Positions 35,746 through 43,654 of a stretch of 64,000 bases of DNA are shown in pieces; position 1 is the stretch's first letter, and each line of letters opens with the position of its first letter. The stretch is taken from contig NZ_CP040896.1 of the NCBI RefSeq assembly GCF_006337165.1, positions 4,960,001 to 5,024,000 of the forward strand. Direction: 5' to 3'. The DNA is from Hymenobacter jejuensis. Lineage in GTDB: Bacteria > Bacteroidota > Bacteroidia > Cytophagales > Hymenobacteraceae. A program made the translations under genes and the position numbers. The notes under the pieces were generated by a model, which was given only the letters and a program-made list of their open reading frames with translations, did not search any database and was not told the origin of the DNA.

Positions 35746-36849
35746 ATGAAACTGCGCCTGTGGTGGCTGGCTTCGCTGGTGCCGGGTGCACTTTTGTTGA
35801 CCGGTAGTCAAACGGCTGTCAAGGTTAGCACCATTGTCTTAAAGCCTGATCCGCAGCCTTTTACGCCGCAAGAGTTTTTCATCAGCGACGTGGTGGACGA
35901 GCGCGCCAACCGGGCCGCAGTAGCCTTCCTGCTGACAGCACCAACTGGGGCGGCCCTGCCTACCACACCCCAACCCGTTGACTTACAGGGTGGTGGACAG
36001 GCTGCCATTCGTCAATTTGTGCAGCAAAGCCTGAAGCGAAATGCGGCGCTGCGACCCGTGACCATGCGCATCAAAGAATGCCAGGTAACGGAAACGCCCG
36101 CCACGAAAGGCTATGTGGAAGGCCGCGTAGCCCTGACGTTGGCCTTCGACTGGAAACGCGATGGCAAAACCATTCACCTCACCGATTATCGGGGGGCGGC
36201 GCGCTACATTCGGCCGGTTGGTCAGCTTGCAGTGGTGGAACCTACGCTTCGGCAGACGTTAGTAGAATCGCTTAAGTACCTGAATACCTGGATGAACAAC
36301 CAGGCGCAATTCAACGAAAAGCTGGCGCGCGGCATCCGGATTTCGTTTACAGACTACACTCAAAACACCGAGGACGACACGCTCTTTTACACGCCCCAAC
36401 GCCCGCTCACTTGGGACGATTTTCGGGCGACCCCGCGCGTTGGGCCGTACGCGGCGTCGGTGTTTCCGAGTTTTGCCTACACCGGACGCACCAAAATCAA
36501 CAACGGCGTTATTCAGGTCAATCTGACGCTGAAGGCCTTTGTGGTGCGCAGTTCTTCGTGGGTAAAAGCCAGCGCCAAAGACGCGTACAGCCTCAACCAC
36601 GAGCAGCGCCATTTCGACTTGGTAAAGCTGGTGGCCGAACACTTCAAGCAGCACGTCCAGACCGACAGCCTGACCATTGAAGACTACAACAGCATCATTC
36701 CCTACCAATACCTTCGGGCGTTTCAGGAGATGAACCGCGTGCAGGAACAGTACGACAACGAAACCAGCCATGGCCTAAACCAAGCCGTGCAAGAGAGCTG
36801 GAACCAACGAATCGAAGCGGAGTTGCAGGGATTTTCGGTGAAAAAGTAG
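35746..36849 (+). CDS. Secreted HExxH protein resembling DUF922 putative zinc proteases
   Basis: 367 residues from the ATG at 35746, which starts a standard signal peptide (MKLRLWWLASLVPGALLL); the open frame begins at 35680 but the extra 22 codons are AT-rich and look like leader DNA. The C-terminal half has LTWDDFRATP, then LNHEQRHFDLVKLVAEHF with HEQRH at residues 285-289, a possible zinc site. This pairing of TWDDF and NHEQxHFDL is what I associate with DUF922, a family of presumed secreted metalloproteases. The N-terminal 180 residues are not recognised. Activity is unproven. Confidence 0.7.
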   Translation: MKLRLWWLASLVPGALLLTGSQTAVKVSTIVLKPDPQPFTPQEFFISDVVDERANRAAVAFLLTAPTGAALPTTPQPVDLQGGGQAAIRQFVQQSLKRNAALRPVTMRIKECQVTETPATKGYVEGRVALTLAFDWKRDGKTIHLTDYRGAARYIRPVGQLAVVEPTLRQTLVESLKYLNTWMNNQAQFNEKLARGIRISFTDYTQNTEDDTLFYTPQRPLTWDDFRATPRVGPYAASVFPSFAYTGRTKINNGVIQVNLTLKAFVVRSSSWVKASAKDAYSLNHEQRHFDLVKLVAEHFKQHVQTDSLTIEDYNSIIPYQYLRAFQEMNRVQEQYDNETSHGLNQAVQESWNQRIEAELQGFSVKK

Positions 36850-36998
36850 GCCGCTCTTACTCTTCTTAACTGCTAGAATCTATTAACCTATCACTTTATA
36901 AACACATATACGATATACTGGTTATCAGATTTTTATAGCAATATTTTCGATATTATTAAATTGTAAATTACCCTAAGCAAAAAAAATATTTCTCTCAT

Positions 36999-37016
36999 TG
37001 TCGTATACATACGTCA
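36999..37016. promoter_or_regulatory. ArsR operator 1
   Basis: TGTCGTA-TACA-TACGTCA, one mismatch from perfect symmetry; same half-site as operator 2, centres 23 bp apart. Confidence 0.65.
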
Positions 37017-37021
37017 TATTA

Positions 37022-37039
37022 TGTCGTATATTTACGACA
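37022..37039. promoter_or_regulatory. ArsR operator 2
   Basis: TGTCGTA-TATT-TACGACA, perfect 7-base arms, ending 17 bases before the arsR ATG. It overlaps an ATG at 37021, which argues against that codon being the start. Confidence 0.7.
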
Positions 37040-37056
37040 TACTTCACAGTTGCTTT

Positions 37057-37407
37057 ATGACGTACGCCAAAACCACTGCCTTCACCGAGGAGCAACAACA
37101 GCTGGCCCGCGTGGCCAAGGCCCTGGCACACCCGGCGCGAGTGGCCATTATTCAACTCTTGGCCTCCAAAAGAAGCTGCATCTCCGGCGACATTGCGGCG
37201 GAGCTGCCCTTGAGCCGCACCACGGTTTCACAGCATTTGCAGGAGTTAAAATCCCTGGACCTCATCCGGGGGGATATCGACGGCCTGACGGTTTGCTACT
37301 GCCTCAACACGGCGCTGCTACAACAAGTGTATCAGCAGTTTACTGCTTTTTTTGTGGAGGCTACTGCCTCCTCCGCCTGCGGGCCGGACGACGCCTGCGC
37401 TTGTTAG
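37057..37407 (+). CDS. arsR: ArsR-family metalloregulatory repressor
   Basis: 116 residues from the ATG at 37057. Winged helix-turn-helix of the ArsR/SmtB family: VAKALAHPARVAIIQLLASKRSC, then ELPLSRTTVSQHLQELKSLDLIRGDIDGLTVCYCLN. Likely As(III)/metal ligands are Cys41 in RSCISGD, cysteines in TVCYCLN and the C-terminal cluster ACGPDDACAC; which of them bind is not known. Two tandem inverted repeats upstream are the expected autoregulatory operators. It heads a same-strand run arsR-arsI-phosphoesterase-arsN1-acr3, presumably one operon. Confidence 0.9.
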   Translation: MTYAKTTAFTEEQQQLARVAKALAHPARVAIIQLLASKRSCISGDIAAELPLSRTTVSQHLQELKSLDLIRGDIDGLTVCYCLNTALLQQVYQQFTAFFVEATASSACGPDDACAC

Positions 37408-37438
37408 TTTCCCTTCCCACCCTCTTTTCTGCTCAATC

Positions 37439-37999
37439 ATGGACAATGCTGTATTTCCCCGGATGCACGTCTCGCTGTACGTCTCCGACCTGACTGCAAC
37501 AGTTGATTTCTACACGGTTTTCTTTGGGCAACCTGCCGCCAAAATCCGCCGCGGCTACGCCAAGTACGTGCTCGGCAAACCCTCGCTGATTATCTCCTTT
37601 GTAGAAAATCCGGGGCGCGTGGCCAGCAACTTCGGGCACTTGGGTTTTCAGGTAGAAACGGTAGAAGAGCTAAACCAGCGCCTAGACGTAGCCCGCGCAG
37701 CCGGCCTAGTGCAGCGCGAGGAAGTGGGCACCAGCTGCTGCTACGCCAAGCAGGATAAGTTCTGGGTCAACGACCCGGACGGCGTGGAGTGGGAAGTGTA
37801 CTACTTCCACGAAGACGCCGAGTTCAACGACCCGCGCTACGAGGCCGAATACGCCCAAGCCAGCAACCAATGCTGCATTGCGCCAGCCGCACAAGCCGTA
37901 CCTGCTGAGGCCCTGACCACCGCGCCCATGGCGTTTACCCTGGTCGATACCGGCGCGGAGTGCGGCCCGAGCTGCTCACCCGGTGGCGTATGCTGCTAA
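37439..37999 (+). CDS. arsI: ArsI/CadI-family lyase (probable C-As lyase)
   Basis: 186 residues from the ATG at 37439, vicinal oxygen chelate (glyoxalase/dioxygenase) fold. ArsI cleaves the carbon-arsenic bond of trivalent organoarsenicals such as methylarsenite, giving As(III). Metal ligands are probably His10, His67 (FGHLGF) and Glu119 (EWEVYY), and the substrate thiols Cys100-Cys101 in GTSCCYAKQDKFWV; this spacing is very close to characterised ArsI. Proteins of this family are also annotated CadI (cadmium-induced). The C-terminal 45 residues add CC, CGPSCSPGGVCC, an extra Cys-rich tail that could bind arsenic. It lies 31 bases after arsR. Confidence 0.88.
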   Translation: MDNAVFPRMHVSLYVSDLTATVDFYTVFFGQPAAKIRRGYAKYVLGKPSLIISFVENPGRVASNFGHLGFQVETVEELNQRLDVARAAGLVQREEVGTSCCYAKQDKFWVNDPDGVEWEVYYFHEDAEFNDPRYEAEYAQASNQCCIAPAAQAVPAEALTTAPMAFTLVDTGAECGPSCSPGGVCC

Positions 38000-38062
38000 G
38001 GGCAGGCGTGTTAGGTACATTCTGAGCGCGACGCTTACCTTGCGCCCAACATCTTGGTTATC

Positions 38063-38836
38063 ATGACGATAGCTTTCTTTTCTGATGTACACGGCAACTT
38101 GCCGGCTTTGGAAGCCGTGTTGGCCGATATCGACCAGCGGCGGCCCGATATGGTATTTTGCCTGGGCGACTTGGTGGGATACGCACCGTGGCCCAACGAG
38201 GTAATCAACGAAATCCGGCGGCGCGGCATCCCGACCTTGGCCGGCAACTACGACCAAGGCATCGGCCTCAACAGCTCGGAGTGCGGCTGTGCCTACAAAA
38301 CGGATGCAGAGAAAACCCTTGGCGCCCAGAGTATTGCCTTCACCAACCACGCAGTAGGCACCGACGAGCGCCGCTACCTCCGCTTCCTGCCGAAACACTT
38401 GCGCGTGGAGTTTCAGGAAGAACCCACGACGATCAGCTTGCTCATGGTACACGGTTCGCCGCGCAGAATCAATGAGTATCTGTTTGAAGACCGCCCGGAG
38501 CAGAGCTTTCGGCGGATTCTGGAAGAAGCCAACGCGGACATTCTGCTGTTTGGCCACACCCACAAGCCGTATCACCGCACCTTCGCCTACGAATACGAAG
38601 GCCAGCTCCGCCACCGCCACGCGCTCAACATCGGCTCGGTGGGAAAGCCCAAAGACGGCGACCCGCGCGCGGCCTATCAGCTGCTTCACTTCGACTCGAC
38701 CACCTCGCTCACCGAGCCGCAGGGTCTCCGTTCGGAACTGATCCGCGTTGCTTACGACGTGGAGAAAGCCGCGCGGGCCGTCGAGGCCTCGCCCCTGCCC
38801 AATGCCTACGCCGACATGTTGCGGCATGCTTACTAA
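38063..38836 (+). CDS. YfcE/MJ0936-type metallophosphoesterase
   Basis: 257 residues from the ATG at 38063. All metallophosphoesterase motifs are present: FFSDVHGNLPAL, CLGDLVGYAPWP, LAGNYDQGI (GNxD/H variant), LLMVHGSP, LFGHTHKPYHR and NIGSVGKP. This is the short cytoplasmic YfcE-like class with a dinuclear metal centre. Genes of this type recur in Bacteroidota arsenic clusters; their role there is not established. The gap after arsI is 63 bases, and 21 bases separate it from arsN1. Confidence 0.85.
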   Translation: MTIAFFSDVHGNLPALEAVLADIDQRRPDMVFCLGDLVGYAPWPNEVINEIRRRGIPTLAGNYDQGIGLNSSECGCAYKTDAEKTLGAQSIAFTNHAVGTDERRYLRFLPKHLRVEFQEEPTTISLLMVHGSPRRINEYLFEDRPEQSFRRILEEANADILLFGHTHKPYHRTFAYEYEGQLRHRHALNIGSVGKPKDGDPRAAYQLLHFDSTTSLTEPQGLRSELIRVAYDVEKAARAVEASPLPNAYADMLRHAY

Positions 38837-38858
38837 GTATTTATATACCTGATACTTA
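38834..38858. repeat. Small inverted repeat between phosphoesterase and arsN1
   Basis: TAAGTAT, 11 bases, ATACTTA. It includes the stop codon of the first gene and abuts the ATG of the next, so it could fold the ribosome-entry region of arsN1. Confidence 0.5.
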
Positions 38859-39352
38859 TGACTATCGAATCTCTGCTCGAAGCTCACTGGCCCGCGGTGC
38901 GCGCCATTTACGAAGCCGGCATGGCTACCGGCAATGCCACGTTTGAAACGCAGGCCCCCGCTTGGGAAGCCTGGGACAAAGCTCACCTGGCCCACAGTAG
39001 GCTCGTGGCGCTTTCCGACGACGGTACGGTGCTGGGCTGGGCCGCGCTGAGCCCCGTTTCGGGCCGTTGCGTGTACGGCGGCGTGGCCGAAATCAGCATA
39101 TACATTGCGCCCGAAGCGCGGGGCCAGGGCGTCGGGCGGCAGCTGTTGCAGGCGCTGATTACCGAATCGGAAGCCAACGGCATCTGGACGTTGCAGGCCG
39201 GCACTTTCGAGGAAAATACGGCCAGCATCGGCCTGCACACCCAGGCCGGCTTCCGGATTATTGGCTACCGCGAGCGGATTGGCCAGCACCACGGCGTGTG
39301 GCGCAACACCGTGCAAATGGAGCGGCGCAGCCCCACTGTCGGGACGGCCTAA
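38858..39352 (+). CDS. arsN1: GNAT N-acetyltransferase, ArsN1 type (arsinothricin/phosphinothricin acetyltransferase-like)
   Basis: 164 residues. GNAT fold with the acetyl-CoA loop PEARGQGVGRQLLQALI. The strings YEAGMATGNATFET, GWAALSPVSGRCVYGGVAEISIYI and QAGFRIIGYRERIGQHHGVWRNTVQMER match the phosphinothricin acetyltransferase/ArsN1 group, which N-acetylates the organoarsenical antibiotic arsinothricin. The ars operon context favours ArsN1 over glufosinate-type or methionine-derivative acetyltransferases. Ends 17 bases before acr3. Confidence 0.85.
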   Translation: MTIESLLEAHWPAVRAIYEAGMATGNATFETQAPAWEAWDKAHLAHSRLVALSDDGTVLGWAALSPVSGRCVYGGVAEISIYIAPEARGQGVGRQLLQALITESEANGIWTLQAGTFEENTASIGLHTQAGFRIIGYRERIGQHHGVWRNTVQMERRSPTVGTA

Positions 39353-39369
39353 TTTCTTTCTACGCTTTC

Positions 39370-40482
39370 ATGACGACATATTCTCAAGCCGCTGCCGCGA
39401 GCGCGCCGCCCGTGGCGGCAGTAGCGCAAAAAAAGCTCTCCGGCCTCGATCGGGGCCTCACGCTCTGGATTTTCTTGGCCATGGTGGCGGGCGTGGCGCT
39501 GGGGTATTTCGTGCCGGGCATCGAAAAAGCCGTTGATTTCTTCTCCGTGGGCACGGTAAACGTTCCCATTGCCGCGGGCCTCATTTTGATGATGTACCCG
39601 CCCCTGGCGAAAGTAAAATATGAGCAGCTGGGCCGCATTTTCCGCAACGCGCGCATCATTGGCCTTTCGTTGGTGCTCAACTGGGTAGTGGGTCCGGTGC
39701 TGATGTTTGTGCTGGCCATCTGGCTGCTCCCCGACCGGCCCGACTACATGACGGGCCTGATTCTGATTGGCATTGCGCGCTGCATTGCTATGGTCTTGGT
39801 TTGGAATGACTTAGCCGATGGCGACCGCGAGTACGCGGCGGGGCTGGTGGCGCTGAATTCGGTGTTTCAGGTGCTGTTTTACAGCGTGTTGGCGTGGCTA
39901 TTTATCACGGTGCTGCCGCCCTATTTTGGGCTACGCGGGTACACGATTACGGTCGGCATTGGCGCTATTGCGCAGAGTGTGCTGACATATCTGGGCATTC
40001 CGTTCGCGGCGGGCTTTCTGTCGCGCTACTTCCTGCGGCGGCTGAAGGGCAACGACTGGTACGAGCGCGTTTTCCTGCCCGCGATCAGCTCCATCACCCT
40101 GCTGGCGCTGCTCTTTACCATCGTGGTCATGTTCAGCCTCAAGGGCCGACTTATCGTGCAAATTCCGCTTGATGTGCTGCGCATTGCCCTACCGCTGTGT
40201 TTGTATTTCGGCATCATGTTCCTGCTCAGCTTTGCGGCGGGCAAGTGGCTGGGAGCCGGCTACGCCGAAAATACTTCAATTGCGTTTACGGCTACCGGCA
40301 ACAATTTCGAGCTGGCCATTGCCGTGGCCATCGGGGTATTTGGTCTCAACTCCGGTCAAGCGTTTGCCGGGGTAGTTGGGCCGCTCATCGAAGTGCCCGC
40401 GCTCATTGCCTTGGTGAACGTTGCTTTCTGGCTGCGCCGCCGCTGGTATGAGCGGCCGATGAAACCAGCCAACCAAGTCTGA
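39370..40482 (+). CDS. acr3: ACR3-family arsenite efflux permease
   Basis: 370 residues from the ATG at 39370. About ten membrane helices of the bile/arsenite/riboflavin transporter fold. The conserved cysteine of helix 4 is in LIGIARCIAMVLVWNDLADGD and the second discontinuous helix carries TATGNNFELAIAVAIGVFG. It exports As(III) using the proton gradient, finishing the path from ArsI. ArsB-type permeases are unrelated in sequence. The open frame continues upstream to 39067 in the frame of arsN1's shadow, but ACR3 proteins begin near the chosen Met. Confidence 0.94.
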   Translation: MTTYSQAAAASAPPVAAVAQKKLSGLDRGLTLWIFLAMVAGVALGYFVPGIEKAVDFFSVGTVNVPIAAGLILMMYPPLAKVKYEQLGRIFRNARIIGLSLVLNWVVGPVLMFVLAIWLLPDRPDYMTGLILIGIARCIAMVLVWNDLADGDREYAAGLVALNSVFQVLFYSVLAWLFITVLPPYFGLRGYTITVGIGAIAQSVLTYLGIPFAAGFLSRYFLRRLKGNDWYERVFLPAISSITLLALLFTIVVMFSLKGRLIVQIPLDVLRIALPLCLYFGIMFLLSFAAGKWLGAGYAENTSIAFTATGNNFELAIAVAIGVFGLNSGQAFAGVVGPLIEVPALIALVNVAFWLRRRWYERPMKPANQV

Positions 40483-40503
40483 ACGATTTCGGATTTTGCT
40501 TAA

Positions 40504-40550
40504 CGCTTCATTCATAAGTATTTGATAATTAAACACTTATGAATGAGGCG
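40504..40550. terminator. Long inverted repeat terminator between acr3 and a convergent glycosidase gene
   Basis: Arms of about 23 bases beginning CGCTTCATTCATAAGTATTT with three or four mismatches, centre TTGATAATTAA, followed by TTTTTGTTTTT on the plus strand. It combines the TTGATnATnAA-centred repeat type with terminator features. Confidence 0.7.
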
Positions 40551-40559
40551 TTTTTGTTT

Positions 40560-43322
40560 TTACTGCACCTTGGTCAGGCGTAGGTAGTCGAGCATGGCTT
40601 GGTTGACGGTGCCGTTCATGTTCTCGTTGGCGGGCTCGAAGGCCAGCGTTAGCGGGTGCGTGCCTTTGGTCAGGCGCACCAGCACCGGATTGCTATATCC
40701 CCAGTTCGACCACTCGGCCACGCCGCGCTGCGGCAACACAATGGTACCCAACACGTTATCGCCCATTTTCAGGGTTCGGATGGCGCATTGGTTGTTTGTG
40801 TTGGTGGGCCCGTTGCCGTTGGCATAGCGAAAATCCACTGCGTACAGGCCGGTTTCGGGCACTGTGACGGGCACCGTCACGGCCGTGTTTTTGGCCTTGC
40901 TGATTTCTACGAAGCCCTTGCCCGTGAAGCCTTTGTAAGGCATAGCTGCCTTGGGCGCGACCGTTTCGAGCTGATACTGGCGGCTGAGCGCTTCGCTGCC
41001 CACGGCCAACGGCTCGCTGGCAAAGGACTCCAGCCCGTTGCTAGCCACCGCAATCACTTGGTATTCAGCGTATTCTTTGGCAGGCTGCACCGGCAGGCTG
41101 GTGGCGGCAACGGAAGTCAGCGGCTGGCCGTTTTTTAGCACTTTATACGTCTTCACGTCAGCCTGTTGCGCCCAGCTCAACTGGCCGTTGGCGTAGGTGA
41201 CAGCGGGCGTTTCGGGCGAAAACAGGTTCGCCACGCGGTTCACGGCGGCAGCACCGGAAGCAGCTTCACTGCGCAACACAATGCGCACGGCGTGGCGGCC
41301 GGTCAGGGTGGCTGGTATGGCGGCATCGGGCAAGGGCTGCCCGTCGAGCGTAATCGAGCTGATACCGTGGCCAAAGCCCTGCATATCAATGTCTAACACC
41401 GCTCCGCGGTAACGGAAACCCATCAGCTTGCGGTTGCCCTGCAAAGCTTGGGGTACGAAAGGCCTGAATACCAAGCGATTGGCTTCCCATTCCATGCCAA
41501 ACAGCACTTTATACACCAGTCCCAGGCTGCCCGACAGGCTCCAGAGCATGTTGCTGGAGTTGATCTGGGTGCCGGCAAAGTCGCCATTTTCGGCCACGAA
41601 GTTTTCCTTGTTGGTCAGAAACAGCGCCGCCGGCCGATAGACGGCCGCAATGCTTTCCAACACAGCCTCTTCGTTGCCGGCTTTGGCGGCGGCCATGGCC
41701 CAATAGCTCTGCACAAAGGGCCACACGGCGTTGTTGTGGTAGGGCGGAATGCCCGGAATCTGGGGGTAAATGCAGGAAATGCCGTATGCCGTGGTGGGTG
41801 TACGCTGCACCACCGTTTGGGCCTGCTCGCCCCCGGCCACGCCGAACAGCACGCTCAGCGCTTCGCCCAAAGCTTCGGCCCGCGGCGAGAGCACCAGGAA
41901 TTTGCGGCCGTACAGAAACTGGCCGTAGTATCCTTTATCGGCCTGCCACAGGTGGTCGTTAATACCTTTTTTGATCTGCGCGGCGGCTTGCTGGTGCTTA
42001 CTAGCAACTGCTTGCTGACCAAGCTGTTGCGCCATTTGGGCCAATACTACGTTGGCTTGGTAATGCACAGCGTTGGTGCCCAGGTTTTCCGATTGATAGA
42101 TGTCGACGGGTTGCATCCAGCGCGGGTAGGTTTGCTCGCGCCAGTCCAGAAACGACGACTCGCCCCGCACCAACCCTGTGGCGGGGTCGTAGGCGTTCAG
42201 CATGTCATCCTCAATCGACTTTTTGATAATTGGGTACACTGTTGTAAGCCACCCTTCGTCGCCCGTGACTTTGTAGATTTCCCAGGCCGCCGTGGCCCAG
42301 ATCATGCGGTCGGTGGAGCACGGATAGGCGCCGCCCGTGCCCGTATCCTGAATGATGCGCCTGTCTGCCGACACCTTGCGCAGCAGGCTGTTCATGGCCA
42401 CGCGGGGCTGCAACGTGGCCTGGGCCAGGATGATGGAGTAGCTGATGTCGCGCGTCCAGACGCCGGCCCACTCCTTGCCCGTGCGGAACGTGCTGTCGGG
42501 CTCCACGGCCCGGCGGGCTTCTTCCAGGGCCAGGTTGTAAAGCGCGTCGGAAAGCGGATAGTCGGAAGTATACTGCGGAAAATCAGCGGTATTGATCGAC
42601 TGCTGCCACTCACCGGCCGTGGTTTTGGCTTCGGCCGGCACGTTGAGCGTGAGCAGCACTTCGTAAATGCCATCGCCGTCGGGGTCTTTCAGCTCCAGCT
42701 CGGGCTTATTCACGAGGTTGTCGAAATCCCAGCTCATCGGCGCCGCCGAGCCGGCCACCAACACCTTTTTGAAATCCTGCTGATAGATTTTGTCGCCTTT
42801 GTAGGTCGTGAAGTAGCCTTGCTTTTTGAACGCAGCCAGCGCCGGGCGCATGTCAACCCGGATCTTCAGCTTTGTATTCGGGGCCAGATATGTGTTGGCC
42901 GGCACGGGCGTGGCATCGACGTAGCGCTTGCTAAAGGTGAGCAGCGGCGTTTCCAGCACGTCGCCGCCCCCGGCTTTCGGCAAGGCCACGAACATATGAT
43001 CCTGGCCGGGCGCCAGCTCGTTGTCTTTGCCGTTGAGGCTAAACTTAAAGCTGATCTGCGGGCTCTGAAACGCGTTGGCCGGGCTGTGGTAGTTGGAGGT
43101 CAGTTGCGTGCGCGAAATCGCCCGCGCCACATACGGTCCCTGCACTACGCTGTCGCGGTAGAGCGCGTAGTGCTCCGATTTCCAGATAAGTGGTGATGTA
43201 GTAGGCATGGCACCCGAAGTGGTTGGCGCTGCGGCGTCAGGCGCGGCGGTTTTTGGCGTTTGGCAGGCGTTCAGCACGAATTGCGCCAGCAGTAGGCCGA
43301 TGGAAAGGGTCGCGTATTTCAT
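40560..43322 (-). CDS. Six-hairpin glycoside hydrolase lipoprotein with C-terminal carbohydrate-binding-like module
   Basis: 920 residues from the ATG at 43322 (a TTG at 43355 is less likely). Lipoprotein signal with lipobox LNAC. N-terminal beta-rich part to about residue 230, including a DPDGDGIYEV segment. The central part is an (alpha/alpha)6 toroid: EWAGVWTRDISYSIILAQA, DTGTGGAYPCSTDRMIWATAAWEIYKVTGDEGWL, SFLDWREQTYPRWMQP, ENLGTNAVHYQANVVLAQMA, with acidic residues in WTRD and FLDWRE as likely catalytic candidates. Family placement (GH63, GH15 or GH78-like) is uncertain. Residues 680-780 look like an Fn3-type linker; the last 140 resemble a CBM35/CBM6 sandwich. Exposed on the periplasmic or outer face of the outer membrane. 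Confidence 0.75.
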   Translation of the reverse strand: MKYATLSIGLLLAQFVLNACQTPKTAAPDAAAPTTSGAMPTTSPLIWKSEHYALYRDSVVQGPYVARAISRTQLTSNYHSPANAFQSPQISFKFSLNGKDNELAPGQDHMFVALPKAGGGDVLETPLLTFSKRYVDATPVPANTYLAPNTKLKIRVDMRPALAAFKKQGYFTTYKGDKIYQQDFKKVLVAGSAAPMSWDFDNLVNKPELELKDPDGDGIYEVLLTLNVPAEAKTTAGEWQQSINTADFPQYTSDYPLSDALYNLALEEARRAVEPDSTFRTGKEWAGVWTRDISYSIILAQATLQPRVAMNSLLRKVSADRRIIQDTGTGGAYPCSTDRMIWATAAWEIYKVTGDEGWLTTVYPIIKKSIEDDMLNAYDPATGLVRGESSFLDWREQTYPRWMQPVDIYQSENLGTNAVHYQANVVLAQMAQQLGQQAVASKHQQAAAQIKKGINDHLWQADKGYYGQFLYGRKFLVLSPRAEALGEALSVLFGVAGGEQAQTVVQRTPTTAYGISCIYPQIPGIPPYHNNAVWPFVQSYWAMAAAKAGNEEAVLESIAAVYRPAALFLTNKENFVAENGDFAGTQINSSNMLWSLSGSLGLVYKVLFGMEWEANRLVFRPFVPQALQGNRKLMGFRYRGAVLDIDMQGFGHGISSITLDGQPLPDAAIPATLTGRHAVRIVLRSEAASGAAAVNRVANLFSPETPAVTYANGQLSWAQQADVKTYKVLKNGQPLTSVAATSLPVQPAKEYAEYQVIAVASNGLESFASEPLAVGSEALSRQYQLETVAPKAAMPYKGFTGKGFVEISKAKNTAVTVPVTVPETGLYAVDFRYANGNGPTNTNNQCAIRTLKMGDNVLGTIVLPQRGVAEWSNWGYSNPVLVRLTKGTHPLTLAFEPANENMNGTVNQAMLDYLRLTKVQ

Positions 43323-43654
43323 GGTGCGGGTGGGTTGCTGGGAAAGCCAGGTCAAATCGTTTGGGGCTTATACGCAAAGCGGTTCAGCGGTGCTCTCTAG
43401 CGTCGGCCTCTAACTCATGGCCGGCAACCTCGGGAACCTCTGCTATCATGTCGCGCAGCAAATAAAAGTATTTGACTTACTACGCCTTGAATATCTGTAT
43501 ATTACTATGTAATTCTGCACTCACACCTCCCAGCTAGTGCGTTGCTAGTCAACATTTTGGCACTGCTTCCTTTCCGAGGCTTTTTGCTACAAGCCTTGGA
43601 GCAACTTAGCCATACGTAGCGCATGCCTGCTACACTATATTTTTCCCAACGCGC
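43323..43654. other. Divergent intergenic region between the glycosidase and cupin genes
   Basis: Should hold both promoters; AT-rich around 43465-43510 (GTATTTGACTTAC, CTGTATATTACTATG), but I cannot identify a convincing TAnnTTTG box in either direction. Confidence 0.4.

Noticed and set aside
37021..37056. ATG at 37021 as the start of arsR
   Set aside because: It lies at the edge of a perfect ArsR operator and adds residues not typical of the family; the ATG at 37057 fits better.
39067..39369. N-terminal extension of acr3 across arsN1
   Set aside because: The extension is a shadow frame of arsN1, rich in Arg/Gly; ACR3 proteins start close to the ATG at 39370.
41448..43196. 582-codon plus-strand open frame opposite the six-hairpin glycosidase gene
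   Set aside because: It is an antisense shadow in GC-rich DNA; composition is His/Gly/Arg-rich with no domain, while the opposite strand has a signal peptide, lipobox and glycosidase motifs.
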